In this document: piece after piece, positions 7,597 to 14,252 of the stretch
Numbering within the stretch: the stretch's first letter is position 1
How the letters are laid out: the number at the start of each line of letters is the position of its first letter
Assembly (NCBI RefSeq): GCF_014656375.1
Contig: NZ_BNCH01000009.1
Span: 1-64,000 of the forward strand
Source of the DNA: Aliiroseovarius zhejiangensis
GTDB taxonomy: Bacteria > Pseudomonadota > Alphaproteobacteria > Rhodobacterales > Rhodobacteraceae
Direction of reading: 5' to 3'
Length of the DNA stretch: 64,000 nucleotides
Notes under the pieces: generated by a model
What the model was told of the DNA's origin: nothing
The model's input: the letters and a program-made list of their open reading frames with translations, nothing else
The model's database searches: none
Position numbers and translations under genes: made by a program

Positions 7597-9119
7597 CCAA
7601 CCCCGACAAAAAACGGAAGACACTTACGCTCGGCAAACGAAAAGCAGATACTTCTATTCACTTAAGAGGGGAGAGTAGAGGTTTTGATACAAACGAAAAA
7701 CCTCAAGACCAGGAGCCACCTCTAGTTGGGACTATCGACTTTTTGTTGCCTTGCAGGGACTATGTTGTCGATTTTAAGGTCGCTGATACGAAGAGACTCT
7801 CAATCACCTTAGAGTACCTTCTGAGATTATTGAAACTTCTAGGTCGACTTACTGAGGAGGAGCTTGCAGAGTTTTTTAACTACTCACGAAAAGAACTCGA
7901 ATTCGTGCTATCTGAAGCAAAGGAGCGTGACTACGTAGCATGGCGAAACGGCGAAGTTGAACTAAACAATGTTGGACGAGCATTGTTCTCCTCCGGGCAA
8001 AATATCCCCTTCTCACTTGAGCTTCAGTCATTCTCGAAACGAGTTGGCTTCGACCTCTTGTCACTTGGGTTCGAACACAGAGGGCATTTGTCCTATTTTG
8101 AACGTTCTTTGCCGGAGCTAGAGGTCATGCATACGAGCTTCGTAGAGGGCGGAAGCAAAGATATTCCTGCGGTATTCCGAAAGAATTATTTCGACATCAT
8201 GATTTCGGACTCACGGCTTGAGCGCGAACGGAAGGGTTTGTACTCAATCGACAAGATCTCTTCCGGTGACCGCTTCAGCGCATTGGTGACTGTGAATATT
8301 CGGCTGGACGAACGGGGCGTAGGTCAGCCTGACTACTCATTGGCAGGTCCGAGAGCCGATCAAGATGCAGCATCAAGAAATGAAATTTTTGAAAGCGTTT
8401 CTTCCTTTTTGGGCCGACAGTGTAGAACCAAAAGAGAGACGGATCAGGTGTCACTGGACTTGTTTAAAGCTTTGATCGAAGGAGCTTTAACAACGCCGAG
8501 AAGTCAAGCGGTTGGAAAGTTGCAGTCTCCGAAATCTATGGCACAGGAACTACTTGATGCTGTAAATTCCGCAGAGGGAAACAGCGCGTTCATAGGGTCT
8601 CCGTTCCTACCGGAAATTGGGACGCAGTTGATCGCGGCGATAAGAGATGGGCAATCTAAAAGACAGTGCACCTCAAACGTAGCCTGGTTACTCCCGAACG
8701 CTCCGGCATGGGGCATGACGGCGAACCTACCATCTCTGATCGAAGGCGTTTTTGAAGAATTTAGTTTTTTGACTGATGATGGTACAATCGAAGCTTCCCA
8801 GGAAGAACAAGCACTTAAATCAGAAAGAGCGGCAAGCTCGCCTGCGCTCGAATGGTTCTACTCTGGCTCTCTTGAACGGCACACAGAGGCAGCGTTTGCA
8901 CCTTACAAAAAGGTTGGGCACGAGCTTTCAATTTCAAACAATCTTGTCGAAGTGCTTGTCTGTTCTGATGCAGCAGTTTTGATAGCAATTCACCTCCCAC
9001 CAACGCGCGGTTCAGCTATGCTAACGCCAGTCGGAGTGATTTCGTCCTCAGAGAAAGTTGTGAATCTCGCGCGCCAGTATCTTATACAATTGCAGGCCCA
9101 AACCGCCGGCACGCCGTAA
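7593..9119 (+). CDS. Unrecognised 508-residue partner of the NERD-kinase-helicase protein
   Basis: The start codon overlaps the upstream stop by four bases, so translation is probably coupled and the products probably work together. The first 40 residues are basic and polar. Residues about 70-132 look like a winged-helix or HTH fold (LLKLLGRLTEEELAEFF, then a basic turn and EVELNNVGRAL). The middle and C-terminal parts are mixed alpha/beta. SAFIGSPFLPEIGTQLIAA near 330 faintly recalls phospholipase-D-like proteins, but I find no HxK(x)4D motif. I do not recognise a family. It may be a DNA-binding or specificity subunit, or a kinase substrate. Base composition matches the preceding gene, so both arrived together. 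Confidence 0.75.
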   Translation: MTNPDKKRKTLTLGKRKADTSIHLRGESRGFDTNEKPQDQEPPLVGTIDFLLPCRDYVVDFKVADTKRLSITLEYLLRLLKLLGRLTEEELAEFFNYSRKELEFVLSEAKERDYVAWRNGEVELNNVGRALFSSGQNIPFSLELQSFSKRVGFDLLSLGFEHRGHLSYFERSLPELEVMHTSFVEGGSKDIPAVFRKNYFDIMISDSRLERERKGLYSIDKISSGDRFSALVTVNIRLDERGVGQPDYSLAGPRADQDAASRNEIFESVSSFLGRQCRTKRETDQVSLDLFKALIEGALTTPRSQAVGKLQSPKSMAQELLDAVNSAEGNSAFIGSPFLPEIGTQLIAAIRDGQSKRQCTSNVAWLLPNAPAWGMTANLPSLIEGVFEEFSFLTDDGTIEASQEEQALKSERAASSPALEWFYSGSLERHTEAAFAPYKKVGHELSISNNLVEVLVCSDAAVLIAIHLPPTRGSAMLTPVGVISSSEKVVNLARQYLIQLQAQTAGTP

Positions 9120-9179
9120 GAAAGAACAGAATCCGGATCTAAAATGCCTAAACCAGAGTACAGGATCCACACGATTCGC

Positions 9180-10736
9180 TCAAATCGAGTGCCCGGAGCT
9201 GCGGTGGTTATCACGGGCCTCTAGCACTCGTTCAGCAGCTTCTCGGCGTCTTTCGCTAGTTTCCAGCTGGTCTCCAATCCTGTCTGCAGCGTCTCGTAGT
9301 TCTGCTCCTCGCGCAGCAAGTCGGCCAATGTGGTGACGGACGTGAGATGTGATTTCATCAATAGCGCCACGCAATGCGCCAAGCCATTCACCTTGCTTTC
9401 GATCCTGCTGGTCGAGCGCTTCTCCAAAGCGTGCAATTCCTTGGCTGAACTCTCGCAGGCCGTCACCAACCGCTCGACGGATGCGAGCAATTCGCGTTCC
9501 AATGCTGTCAGGGTCTGTGTCATCTAGGGTTCCTTGATCTCGATACAGATGACCGGCGTCCCGGCCATGGTGCAGGTCTTCAATTCGGTCCGCTCGGGGT
9601 CCAGCGTTACCCATGTCTGCCCAGCCTGTTCGACCCGTGTCAGGCCAAGCCTCGTCATCTCCGAGCGCGTGATCACGCCCGTCCAAAACCAACTCGCGAT
9701 CAGCACTGTCGCGATCCAGGATGAGACCATCACCACGACCACCCAGGGTGAGATCGTCAACCAACGCCTGATCGTCTCGCTCCGCCTCTCCAACTCGCTC
9801 CTGCTGTCGCTCAGAAAGAACCTGATATCGGCCTCGATTGTATGCAGCGCGCTGGTCGCAATGCTGCTGAAATCGCTCCTGAAGCTCTCCAGTTGAGATG
9901 CCATCAAGGCGGCGTGGTCGCTGCGTACTGTCTCCAGGTCCGCGTTCAATTTCTCGGCGAGGCGGTTCGGCTTGCCAGTCGTCATGGAAAATTTCTCCTT
10001 TCAATCGCCAGCGCTCGCCGGTGTCGGGATCTTTAGTGGTGATGTAATTTTTGCTGGCACGGGGGATCTCGAAGCCCGCGTCTGTGAGCGCATCGATCAT
10101 GCTGGCGCGGTCGCTGATGGTGCCGACACTAATCTGATCGAGGATCCAATCGTGGATCGCTTCGCGACCCTGAGCCCGCGTCGGCGCTTCAATCGTCGCC
10201 CTCACTTCGCGGGCGCGCTCTGGGTCCAAAGGGTCTGCCCAACCGTGCGTTTTGTTCATCAAATCACGCAGGCTGGAAAAGGCGTTCTCATGTCCCGGCG
10301 GAGCGATGTTCAGCGCCTTGCCCGTGCCGAGCTCAAGGCGTGGCGCGCAGAAGTGCAGCTCGACGTTGCTCTCATGCGAGTGGCGCACCCAGAGACAATC
10401 GTATTGATCCCTGTCCAGCCCAGAAAAGGCCAGAGCCTCAAATAGCTCAATGGCCTCTTGCTGGGCGGCGAGACTGGGATCGTCGCTGTCGGCAAAGCTG
10501 ATCACACCTGCCGTGTAGCTCCACTTGTTGGGGCTCGCATCAATCAGGTCGCGGGTCTGATCGGGATTGCCGTGCAGCACCTCGGGCAGAGGGTCGCGGA
10601 TCTTGGTTTGCGGCTGGCCGTTGTCATCACGGATCAGATTGCGGTTCTCGTCATAGGCCAGAACTTCGCGCGCGGTCAGGTAGTCCACGGGAGCTGCACC
10701 GCCACCAGTGCCGGTGGAGAAGAACGAAATGATCAT
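9180..10736 (-). CDS. Relaxase, MbeA/HEN-type (MOBP-like)
   Basis: This is probably the nickase that cuts and carries the transfer strand during mobilisation. The 518-residue protein begins at MIISFFSTGTGGG; the frame stays open upstream, but this start overlaps the mobC stop (ATGA). The N-terminal half holds the catalytic region, with WVRHSHESNVELHF at about 117-129 (His119, His121, Glu122, Asn124), typical of HEN relaxases that use His-Glu-Asn for metal binding. The second half is charged and coiled-coil-like. From 9985 down it shares its DNA with two other frames that look like mbeB and mbeD. It makes the island an integrative mobilizable element dependent on another plasmid's transfer machinery. 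Confidence 0.88.
   Translation of the reverse strand: MIISFFSTGTGGGAAPVDYLTAREVLAYDENRNLIRDDNGQPQTKIRDPLPEVLHGNPDQTRDLIDASPNKWSYTAGVISFADSDDPSLAAQQEAIELFEALAFSGLDRDQYDCLWVRHSHESNVELHFCAPRLELGTGKALNIAPPGHENAFSSLRDLMNKTHGWADPLDPERAREVRATIEAPTRAQGREAIHDWILDQISVGTISDRASMIDALTDAGFEIPRASKNYITTKDPDTGERWRLKGEIFHDDWQAEPPRREIERGPGDSTQRPRRLDGISTGELQERFQQHCDQRAAYNRGRYQVLSERQQERVGEAERDDQALVDDLTLGGRGDGLILDRDSADRELVLDGRDHALGDDEAWPDTGRTGWADMGNAGPRADRIEDLHHGRDAGHLYRDQGTLDDTDPDSIGTRIARIRRAVGDGLREFSQGIARFGEALDQQDRKQGEWLGALRGAIDEITSHVRHHIGRLAARGAELRDAADRIGDQLETSERRREAAERVLEARDNHRSSGHSI
9221..9523 (-). CDS. MbeD-like coiled-coil mobilisation protein, nested in the relaxase gene
   Basis: A 100-residue, mostly helical protein read in a different frame inside the relaxase gene. 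Its ATG follows directly after the TAG of the MbeB-like gene. It is rich in Glu, Leu and Ala heptad-like spacing (ALERELLASVERLV, LADLLREE), consistent with a coiled coil. ColE1-type mobilisation regions have mbeB and mbeD overlapping mbeA in just this order. Identification is by position and character, not by a clear motif. Confidence 0.55.
   Translation of the reverse strand: MTQTLTALERELLASVERLVTACESSAKELHALEKRSTSRIESKVNGLAHCVALLMKSHLTSVTTLADLLREEQNYETLQTGLETSWKLAKDAEKLLNEC
9524..9985 (-). CDS. MbeB-like membrane-anchored mobilisation protein, nested in the relaxase gene
   Basis: A 153-residue protein read in another frame within the relaxase gene. Residues 1-75 are helical and charged. 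A strong transmembrane segment lies at about 78-100 (PWVVVVMVSSWIATVLIASW). A C-terminal domain of about 50 residues with two cysteines (CTMAGTPVICIEI) would lie across the membrane. MbeB/MobS proteins of ColE1 relatives have this layout and help relaxase-membrane contact. The long hydrophobic run is unlikely to arise by chance from an overlapping charged frame, which supports it being real. Confidence 0.65.
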   Translation of the reverse strand: MTTGKPNRLAEKLNADLETVRSDHAALMASQLESFRSDFSSIATSALHTIEADIRFFLSDSRSELERRSETIRRWLTISPWVVVVMVSSWIATVLIASWFWTGVITRSEMTRLGLTRVEQAGQTWVTLDPERTELKTCTMAGTPVICIEIKEP

Positions 10737-11206
10737 TCGCTGCTCCCGCCTGTGTGTGCCGCCACGATCTGCGCCAACTGCCGTTCGATGACCACCAGCT
10801 GAGCCGCGACCTTGAGCGCATCGATCTGGCTCGCGCGGCCAGATTTGACCGCGCCGTTGATCCAACGGGAGAGCTGGTTGAGGTTGCCGCCGACACGGGC
10901 AATCGCAAAGGTCAGCTTCGGGTCAACACGGGGGACGGGCTTGCGCCGACGTGCCTCAGTCAGCCCCAAGGCCTCACGCATCAACGTGGCATTGGGCAGG
11001 CCAGCGGCGCGCGCCTTGGCCACAAGCGCTGCCTTTTCCGACGGGGTGCATCGAAAGATCACACTCTCGGAAAGGCCCTCTTTGACGCCGCTTGCGCGCG
11101 TCTGGTTGGGGTTTGAAGGGGAGGCTTGCCACCCCTCACAAGTCCCGCCGATGTAATCGGTGGGTAACCTTGCTCTCTGCTCTTCGGGGGGATCGGTCGC
11201 ACTCAT
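10733..11206 (-). CDS. mobC: Mobilisation protein MobC (relaxosome accessory)
   Basis: The 157-residue protein has a ribbon-helix-helix-like N-terminal part (ESVIFRCTPSEKAALVAKA, about 46-66) and the MobC signature VGGNLNQLSRWIN at about 105-117. MobC proteins help melt oriT and load the relaxase. Four-base ATGA overlaps join it to the replication gene upstream and the relaxase gene downstream, so the three are one translationally coupled operon. The oriT is expected nearby, most likely upstream of the operon near 12061-12215, but I cannot point to a nic site. Confidence 0.88.
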   Translation of the reverse strand: MSATDPPEEQRARLPTDYIGGTCEGWQASPSNPNQTRASGVKEGLSESVIFRCTPSEKAALVAKARAAGLPNATLMREALGLTEARRRKPVPRVDPKLTFAIARVGGNLNQLSRWINGAVKSGRASQIDALKVAAQLVVIERQLAQIVAAHTGGSSE

Positions 11207-12060
11207 GCTCTGAGCCCCGCAGCCTCGATTTCAGCAGGGCTGACCAGGTTTGCGGCCAGCAAAGCGGTTACTTGGCCGGGCGTGATATGGCGGCAAAGGG
11301 GGTGCTTGTCCGTGACCCAGTCGGCCAAGCCTTTCAGCAGTTCGGCTTCTTTGGCTTTGCCTGCTTCTTGCGCCTCCTCAACATCGTGAAGGTATTTCAA
11401 CCAACGGCCAGACGTGAACCAATTGTCGGAGAAGCACACTTTGGAGCGGGTGAAGCCTTCGCTTTCGGATGCATAGGCTTGGACGGCGTCCTCGAGGTCT
11501 TTGGCATCCACACCATCGGCCAGCGCTTGGCAGATCTGCGAAAGGCAAACCGCTTTGCCGCGAACGCGATCCTCGGGATAGGCGGACAAAATCTTTTCAG
11601 AAACTTCATCCTCCACCGCCACCTTCGCGTGCGAAGGATTTGGTTTTTGATATGGTTTATATCTGTTCTTATAGGATTTGCCCTCTGGGGCAGATGGCTT
11701 GCCCTCAGGGGCAAATGCATCATTTTCTCTTTCGGTCGGATCGATTTGCCCATTTGGGCAAATGGAGTTGACCAGGGCATACCAACAGGTCCGGTCATAG
11801 CGATCATCGCTGAAATTACCCTTGATGATCAGCTCCGCACTCACCAGCTTTTTGAGCGCTGTACGGATCTGCTTTTCGCTCAGATATGGGAACAACTCAC
11901 CAAAGGCCGAGATCGAATTGTAAGTCCAATACCGCCCGTCGCGAAGGTTCCGGCGATTGGCTTGGTTCTTCTCGATCCAGAACATGATGTTCTGGAAAAT
12001 CACCGCCGCATTGAGGCCGACACGTCTGGCGATTTCGGGATCAAAGCTATGGCGGCTCAT
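11203..12060 (-). CDS. Replication-initiator-like winged-helix protein
   Basis: The 285-residue protein starts at MSRHSFDPEIA. Residues about 1-110 resemble the winged-helix region of phage and plasmid replication proteins (EIARRVGLNAAVIFQNIMFW, then LSEKQIRTALKKLVSAELI). A central linker has repeated (C/A)P(E/N)G(K/Q) units. The C-terminal 130 residues are helical. Similar proteins occur on alphaproteobacterial plasmids and prophages. The gene leads the operon with mobC and the relaxase, suggesting that the excised circle may replicate before or during transfer. Three DNA palindromes in the linker-coding part could be initiator binding sites. Exact family not assigned. Confidence 0.65.
   Translation of the reverse strand: MSRHSFDPEIARRVGLNAAVIFQNIMFWIEKNQANRRNLRDGRYWTYNSISAFGELFPYLSEKQIRTALKKLVSAELIIKGNFSDDRYDRTCWYALVNSICPNGQIDPTERENDAFAPEGKPSAPEGKSYKNRYKPYQKPNPSHAKVAVEDEVSEKILSAYPEDRVRGKAVCLSQICQALADGVDAKDLEDAVQAYASESEGFTRSKVCFSDNWFTSGRWLKYLHDVEEAQEAGKAKEAELLKGLADWVTDKHPLCRHITPGQVTALLAANLVSPAEIEAAGLRA
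11678..11761. repeat. Three intragenic TTGCCC-N4-GGGCAA palindromes
   Basis: Copies lie at 11678-11693 (one arm mismatch), 11699-11714 and 11746-11761 (both perfect). The first two are 21 bases apart. In the protein they encode repeated PEGK/PNGQ units. They could be iteron-like sites for the replication protein within its own gene, or simply reflect a repeated peptide linker. The conserved dyad, tighter than the peptide needs, favours a DNA role. Confidence 0.55.
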
Positions 12061-12093
12061 GATTGACCCCCGAAATACGCACAAACGTGCGAA

Positions 12094-12112
12094 TTTTGTA
12101 CAGGTTTTGTAC
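12094..12112. promoter_or_regulatory. Putative integrase arm-type sites, right end
   Basis: TTTTGTAC occurs at 12094-12101 and 12105-12112, spaced 11 bases. On the other strand these are GTACAAAA. They lie about 105-120 bases inside the right att repeat and match the GTTTGTAC pair near the left end. They may bind the integrase, or may be operators for the replication-mobilisation operon that starts at 12060. Confidence 0.42.
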
Positions 12113-12215
12113 GAGAAATCGGCCGTTTCAGCCGATTTCGGCCTGAAAGCTCACGGGCCTTTTTGCAGGCTTCCGCACAACGTCCTGTAAATAAGCCATA
12201 TTTTTCAGGTGTTTT

Positions 12216-12262
12216 TGGCGACCCCGGCAGGATTCGAACCTGCAACCTGCCCCTTAGGAGGG
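12216..12262. repeat. attR: Right attachment-site repeat, within tRNA-Arg
   Basis: The 47 bases identical to 290-336 form the 3' part of the intact tRNA-Arg gene. The element therefore inserted so that the tRNA stays whole on the right while a partial copy was displaced to the left. The island between the repeats is about 11.9 kb. Confidence 0.93.
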
Positions 12263-12292
12263 GGCTGCTCTATCCAGTTGAGCCACGGGGCC
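12216..12292 (-). tRNA. tRNA-Arg (anticodon CCT)
   Basis: Read on the minus strand, the gene begins GGCCCCG at 12292 and ends with GGGGTCG plus an encoded CCA at 12216. The acceptor stem pairs with one G-U wobble. The T arm contains GGTTCGAATCC, and the anticodon loop CTCCTAA gives anticodon CCT, flanked by a CCCC/GGGG stem. It serves as the integration target of the island to its left. The 77-base length includes the CCA. Confidence 0.95.
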
Positions 12293-12336
12293 GTTTGGGT
12301 GGAATAGTGTCCGGTCCCCGGCTTGTCCAGCGGGGT

Positions 12337-13377
12337 TTAGCGTCGGCGGAGTGTGTCTCCGGGTTGGATCTTGGGTGTCAGTTCAATCCGCTCTCCGCCG
12401 CCGCTGTCACCTTTTTCCGTACTGCGATTTGCGATGATCTGGGCGGCGGCGCGGCCGATTTCGATCCGGCAGGCATCCATCGTGGCAAGCTGCCGGGGCA
12501 GACCGTCCAGCAGTTCAACACCGTTAAAACCAGCAAGACCGACCTGACCCGGCACTTTGATTCCCTGATCAAGACAATACAGCAGCCCACCCGCGCCAAT
12601 CATGTCGTTGGAATAGTACAGGAAATCTATTTCCGGTGTGCGCTTCAACATTGCTTCGGTCATTTCGCGCCCCTTGGCCAGCGCCGAGCCGCCCTCGTAG
12701 AATTCTCGGTCCACGATCTCGACGCCTTCCTTGGCCAGCGCCTCGGTGAAGCCTTCGAACCGCTTGCGGGCGCGATGGTCCAACGGCATCTTGGTGCCCA
12801 GAAAACCGATATTGCGATAACCCGCTTTCAGGATGGCATTGGCCATCTTGCGGCCCGCCCGCCTGTGCGAAATGCCGACACAGGCGTCGATGGCCAGGCC
12901 GTCGGTATCCATGATCTCGACCACCGGTATGCCGGCAGCCTTCAGCATCGCCTTGGCCGCGTCGGAATGTTCCAGACCCGCGATGATCACCCCGGACGGG
13001 CGCCAGGACAGCATTTCATACAGCACTTTTTCTTCGCGCTCGGGGTTGTAGTTGGTGACGCCCACGACCGGTTGCAGCGACGTTTCATCCAGCACCTCGT
13101 TGATGCCGGTCATCACCTCGGGAAACACCATATTGCTGAGCGAGGGGATGATGACCGCGACAAGGTTGACCCGTTGCGAGGCGAGCGCACCCGCGATCTT
13201 GTTCGGCACATAGCCCAGGTCTTTGGCCGCCTCCAACACGCGTTCGCGCGTGGCCTGGCTGACATCGCCCCGGTTGCGCAACACGCGACTGACCGTCATT
13301 TCGCTGACGCCAGAGGCTTCGGAAACATCACGAAGCGTTAGCGGGCGTCGGTGGCGGGCAGGGGCTGAATCGGTCAC
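12337..13377 (-). CDS. LacI-family transcriptional regulator
   Basis: The 346-residue protein starts at a GTG seven bases after an AAGGA ribosome-binding site; a TTG six codons earlier is also possible. The N-terminus holds the LacI HTH and hinge (LTLRDVSEASGVSEMTVSRV, then DLGYVPNKIAGALAS). The periplasmic-binding-like sensor domain follows (VNLVAVIIPSLSN onwards). The closest match in style is the GntR-like subgroup for sugar acids. No transport or catabolic genes adjoin it, so the inducer is unknown. Two TGTTAGC-type sites upstream suggest autoregulation. Confidence 0.9.
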   Translation of the reverse strand: MTDSAPARHRRPLTLRDVSEASGVSEMTVSRVLRNRGDVSQATRERVLEAAKDLGYVPNKIAGALASQRVNLVAVIIPSLSNMVFPEVMTGINEVLDETSLQPVVGVTNYNPEREEKVLYEMLSWRPSGVIIAGLEHSDAAKAMLKAAGIPVVEIMDTDGLAIDACVGISHRRAGRKMANAILKAGYRNIGFLGTKMPLDHRARKRFEGFTEALAKEGVEIVDREFYEGGSALAKGREMTEAMLKRTPEIDFLYYSNDMIGAGGLLYCLDQGIKVPGQVGLAGFNGVELLDGLPRQLATMDACRIEIGRAAAQIIANRSTEKGDSGGGERIELTPKIQPGDTLRRR

Positions 13378-13410
13378 GATGGCATCCTTGTACAAAGGGG
13401 AATGCGCTCA

Positions 13411-13469
13411 TGTTAGCGATAAAGTCATTCTTGGCAATGGCCTCTTTTCACACCGATGTTAGCCTAACA
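13411..13469. promoter_or_regulatory. Likely LacI-type operators upstream of the regulator
   Basis: TGTTAGCCTAACA at 13457-13469 is a perfect 13-bp dyad, and TGTTAGCGATAAA at 13411-13423 is a related half-conserved site. They are 46 bases apart between the divergent LacI start and the upstream phosphatase gene's end. TGTTAGCG-type dyads are typical LacI-family operators, so autoregulation by looping or blocking is likely. The dyad also occurs in the island at 2549. Confidence 0.6.
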
Positions 13470-13472
13470 TTT

Positions 13473-14252
13473 TCAGGCCAGATGTGTCAGAAGCGCGTCG
13501 TGGATCTCTGGCGCTCCAGCAATCATGCCCGACAGCTGGGGCACCGGGTTGTTGAAGCGTGCAGGTCGACGGGCCGGGTCGCTGACCGCGCCACCCGCTT
13601 CTTCGACGATCAGGCTACCGGCAGCCACGTCCCATTCCCATGTCGGATGCAGGGTCATCATCGCGTCGAACCGCCCTTCGCCCACAAGCGACAACCGATA
13701 GGCCAACGAGGATCGGAAGGCGCGGGTGATCGGCGGCACTGTGGCATTTGTCCAGCACGAAGGATTGAAATTCGGCTTGGCGGCAAGGACCGTGGCACCG
13801 TCAAGGTCGCGGCGCGGGCTGACGGCCAGCGTATTGCCGTTCAGCGTCGCCCCCTTGCCGTGGGCGGCTGCATAGAGCTTGTCACGCAAGGGAAGATACA
13901 CCACTGCCGCTTCGACGCGGCCTTGTCGAGCTATGGCCAGCGAATGCGCCCAGGTGGTGGATCCTTCGATGAAGGAGCGTGTGCCGTCAATCGGGTCAAC
14001 GATGAACACGTGCTCGGCCTTCAGCCGCTCTGCGCCATCCTCGGTTTCCTCGGACAGCCAGCCATAGTCGGGCCGGGCGGCAGTCAGTTCCTCGCGCAGC
14101 ATCTGGTCCACGGCCAGGTCGGCTTCGGTCACGGGGCCTAACCCGTCGGGTTTGTCCCAACGGTCGGCAAACCCGTGGAAAAAGCGCGCCGCGATTCTTC
14201 CGGCATCCTGTGCGGCCTCGATCAGCAGGGACAGGTCGTCAGTCACCGGCAA
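13473..14252 (-). CDS. Inositol monophosphatase-family protein (CysQ-like)
   Basis: A Mg-dependent phosphatase of 259 residues with the family motifs: EADLAVDQMLREEL, LSEETEDG (the Glu-Glu metal site, about 67-74), DPIDGTRSF (about 85-93) and WEWDVAAGSLIVEEAGG near 203. Substrate may be inositol phosphate, histidinol phosphate or 3'-phosphoadenosine 5'-phosphate; sequence alone does not decide. The likely TTG start has an AAGGA seven bases upstream; a GTG lies two codons later. The gene overlaps the end of pmbA by 14 bases, so the two are probably co-expressed. Confidence 0.85.
   Translation of the reverse strand: MPVTDDLSLLIEAAQDAGRIAARFFHGFADRWDKPDGLGPVTEADLAVDQMLREELTAARPDYGWLSEETEDGAERLKAEHVFIVDPIDGTRSFIEGSTTWAHSLAIARQGRVEAAVVYLPLRDKLYAAAHGKGATLNGNTLAVSPRRDLDGATVLAAKPNFNPSCWTNATVPPITRAFRSSLAYRLSLVGEGRFDAMMTLHPTWEWDVAAGSLIVEEAGGAVSDPARRPARFNNPVPQLSGMIAGAPEIHDALLTHLA

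Noticed and set aside
9972-10445. Plus-strand frames antisense to the relaxase
   Set aside because: The minus strand has a complete relaxase with catalytic motif; the plus frames show none.
11678-11761. CRISPR-like array in the replication gene
   Set aside because: Units are short palindromes within a coding frame, spacing is irregular, and there are no cas genes.
12163-13341. Plus-strand frame across the tRNA and LacI gene
   Set aside because: It reads through the tRNA-Arg gene and antisense to a clear LacI protein.
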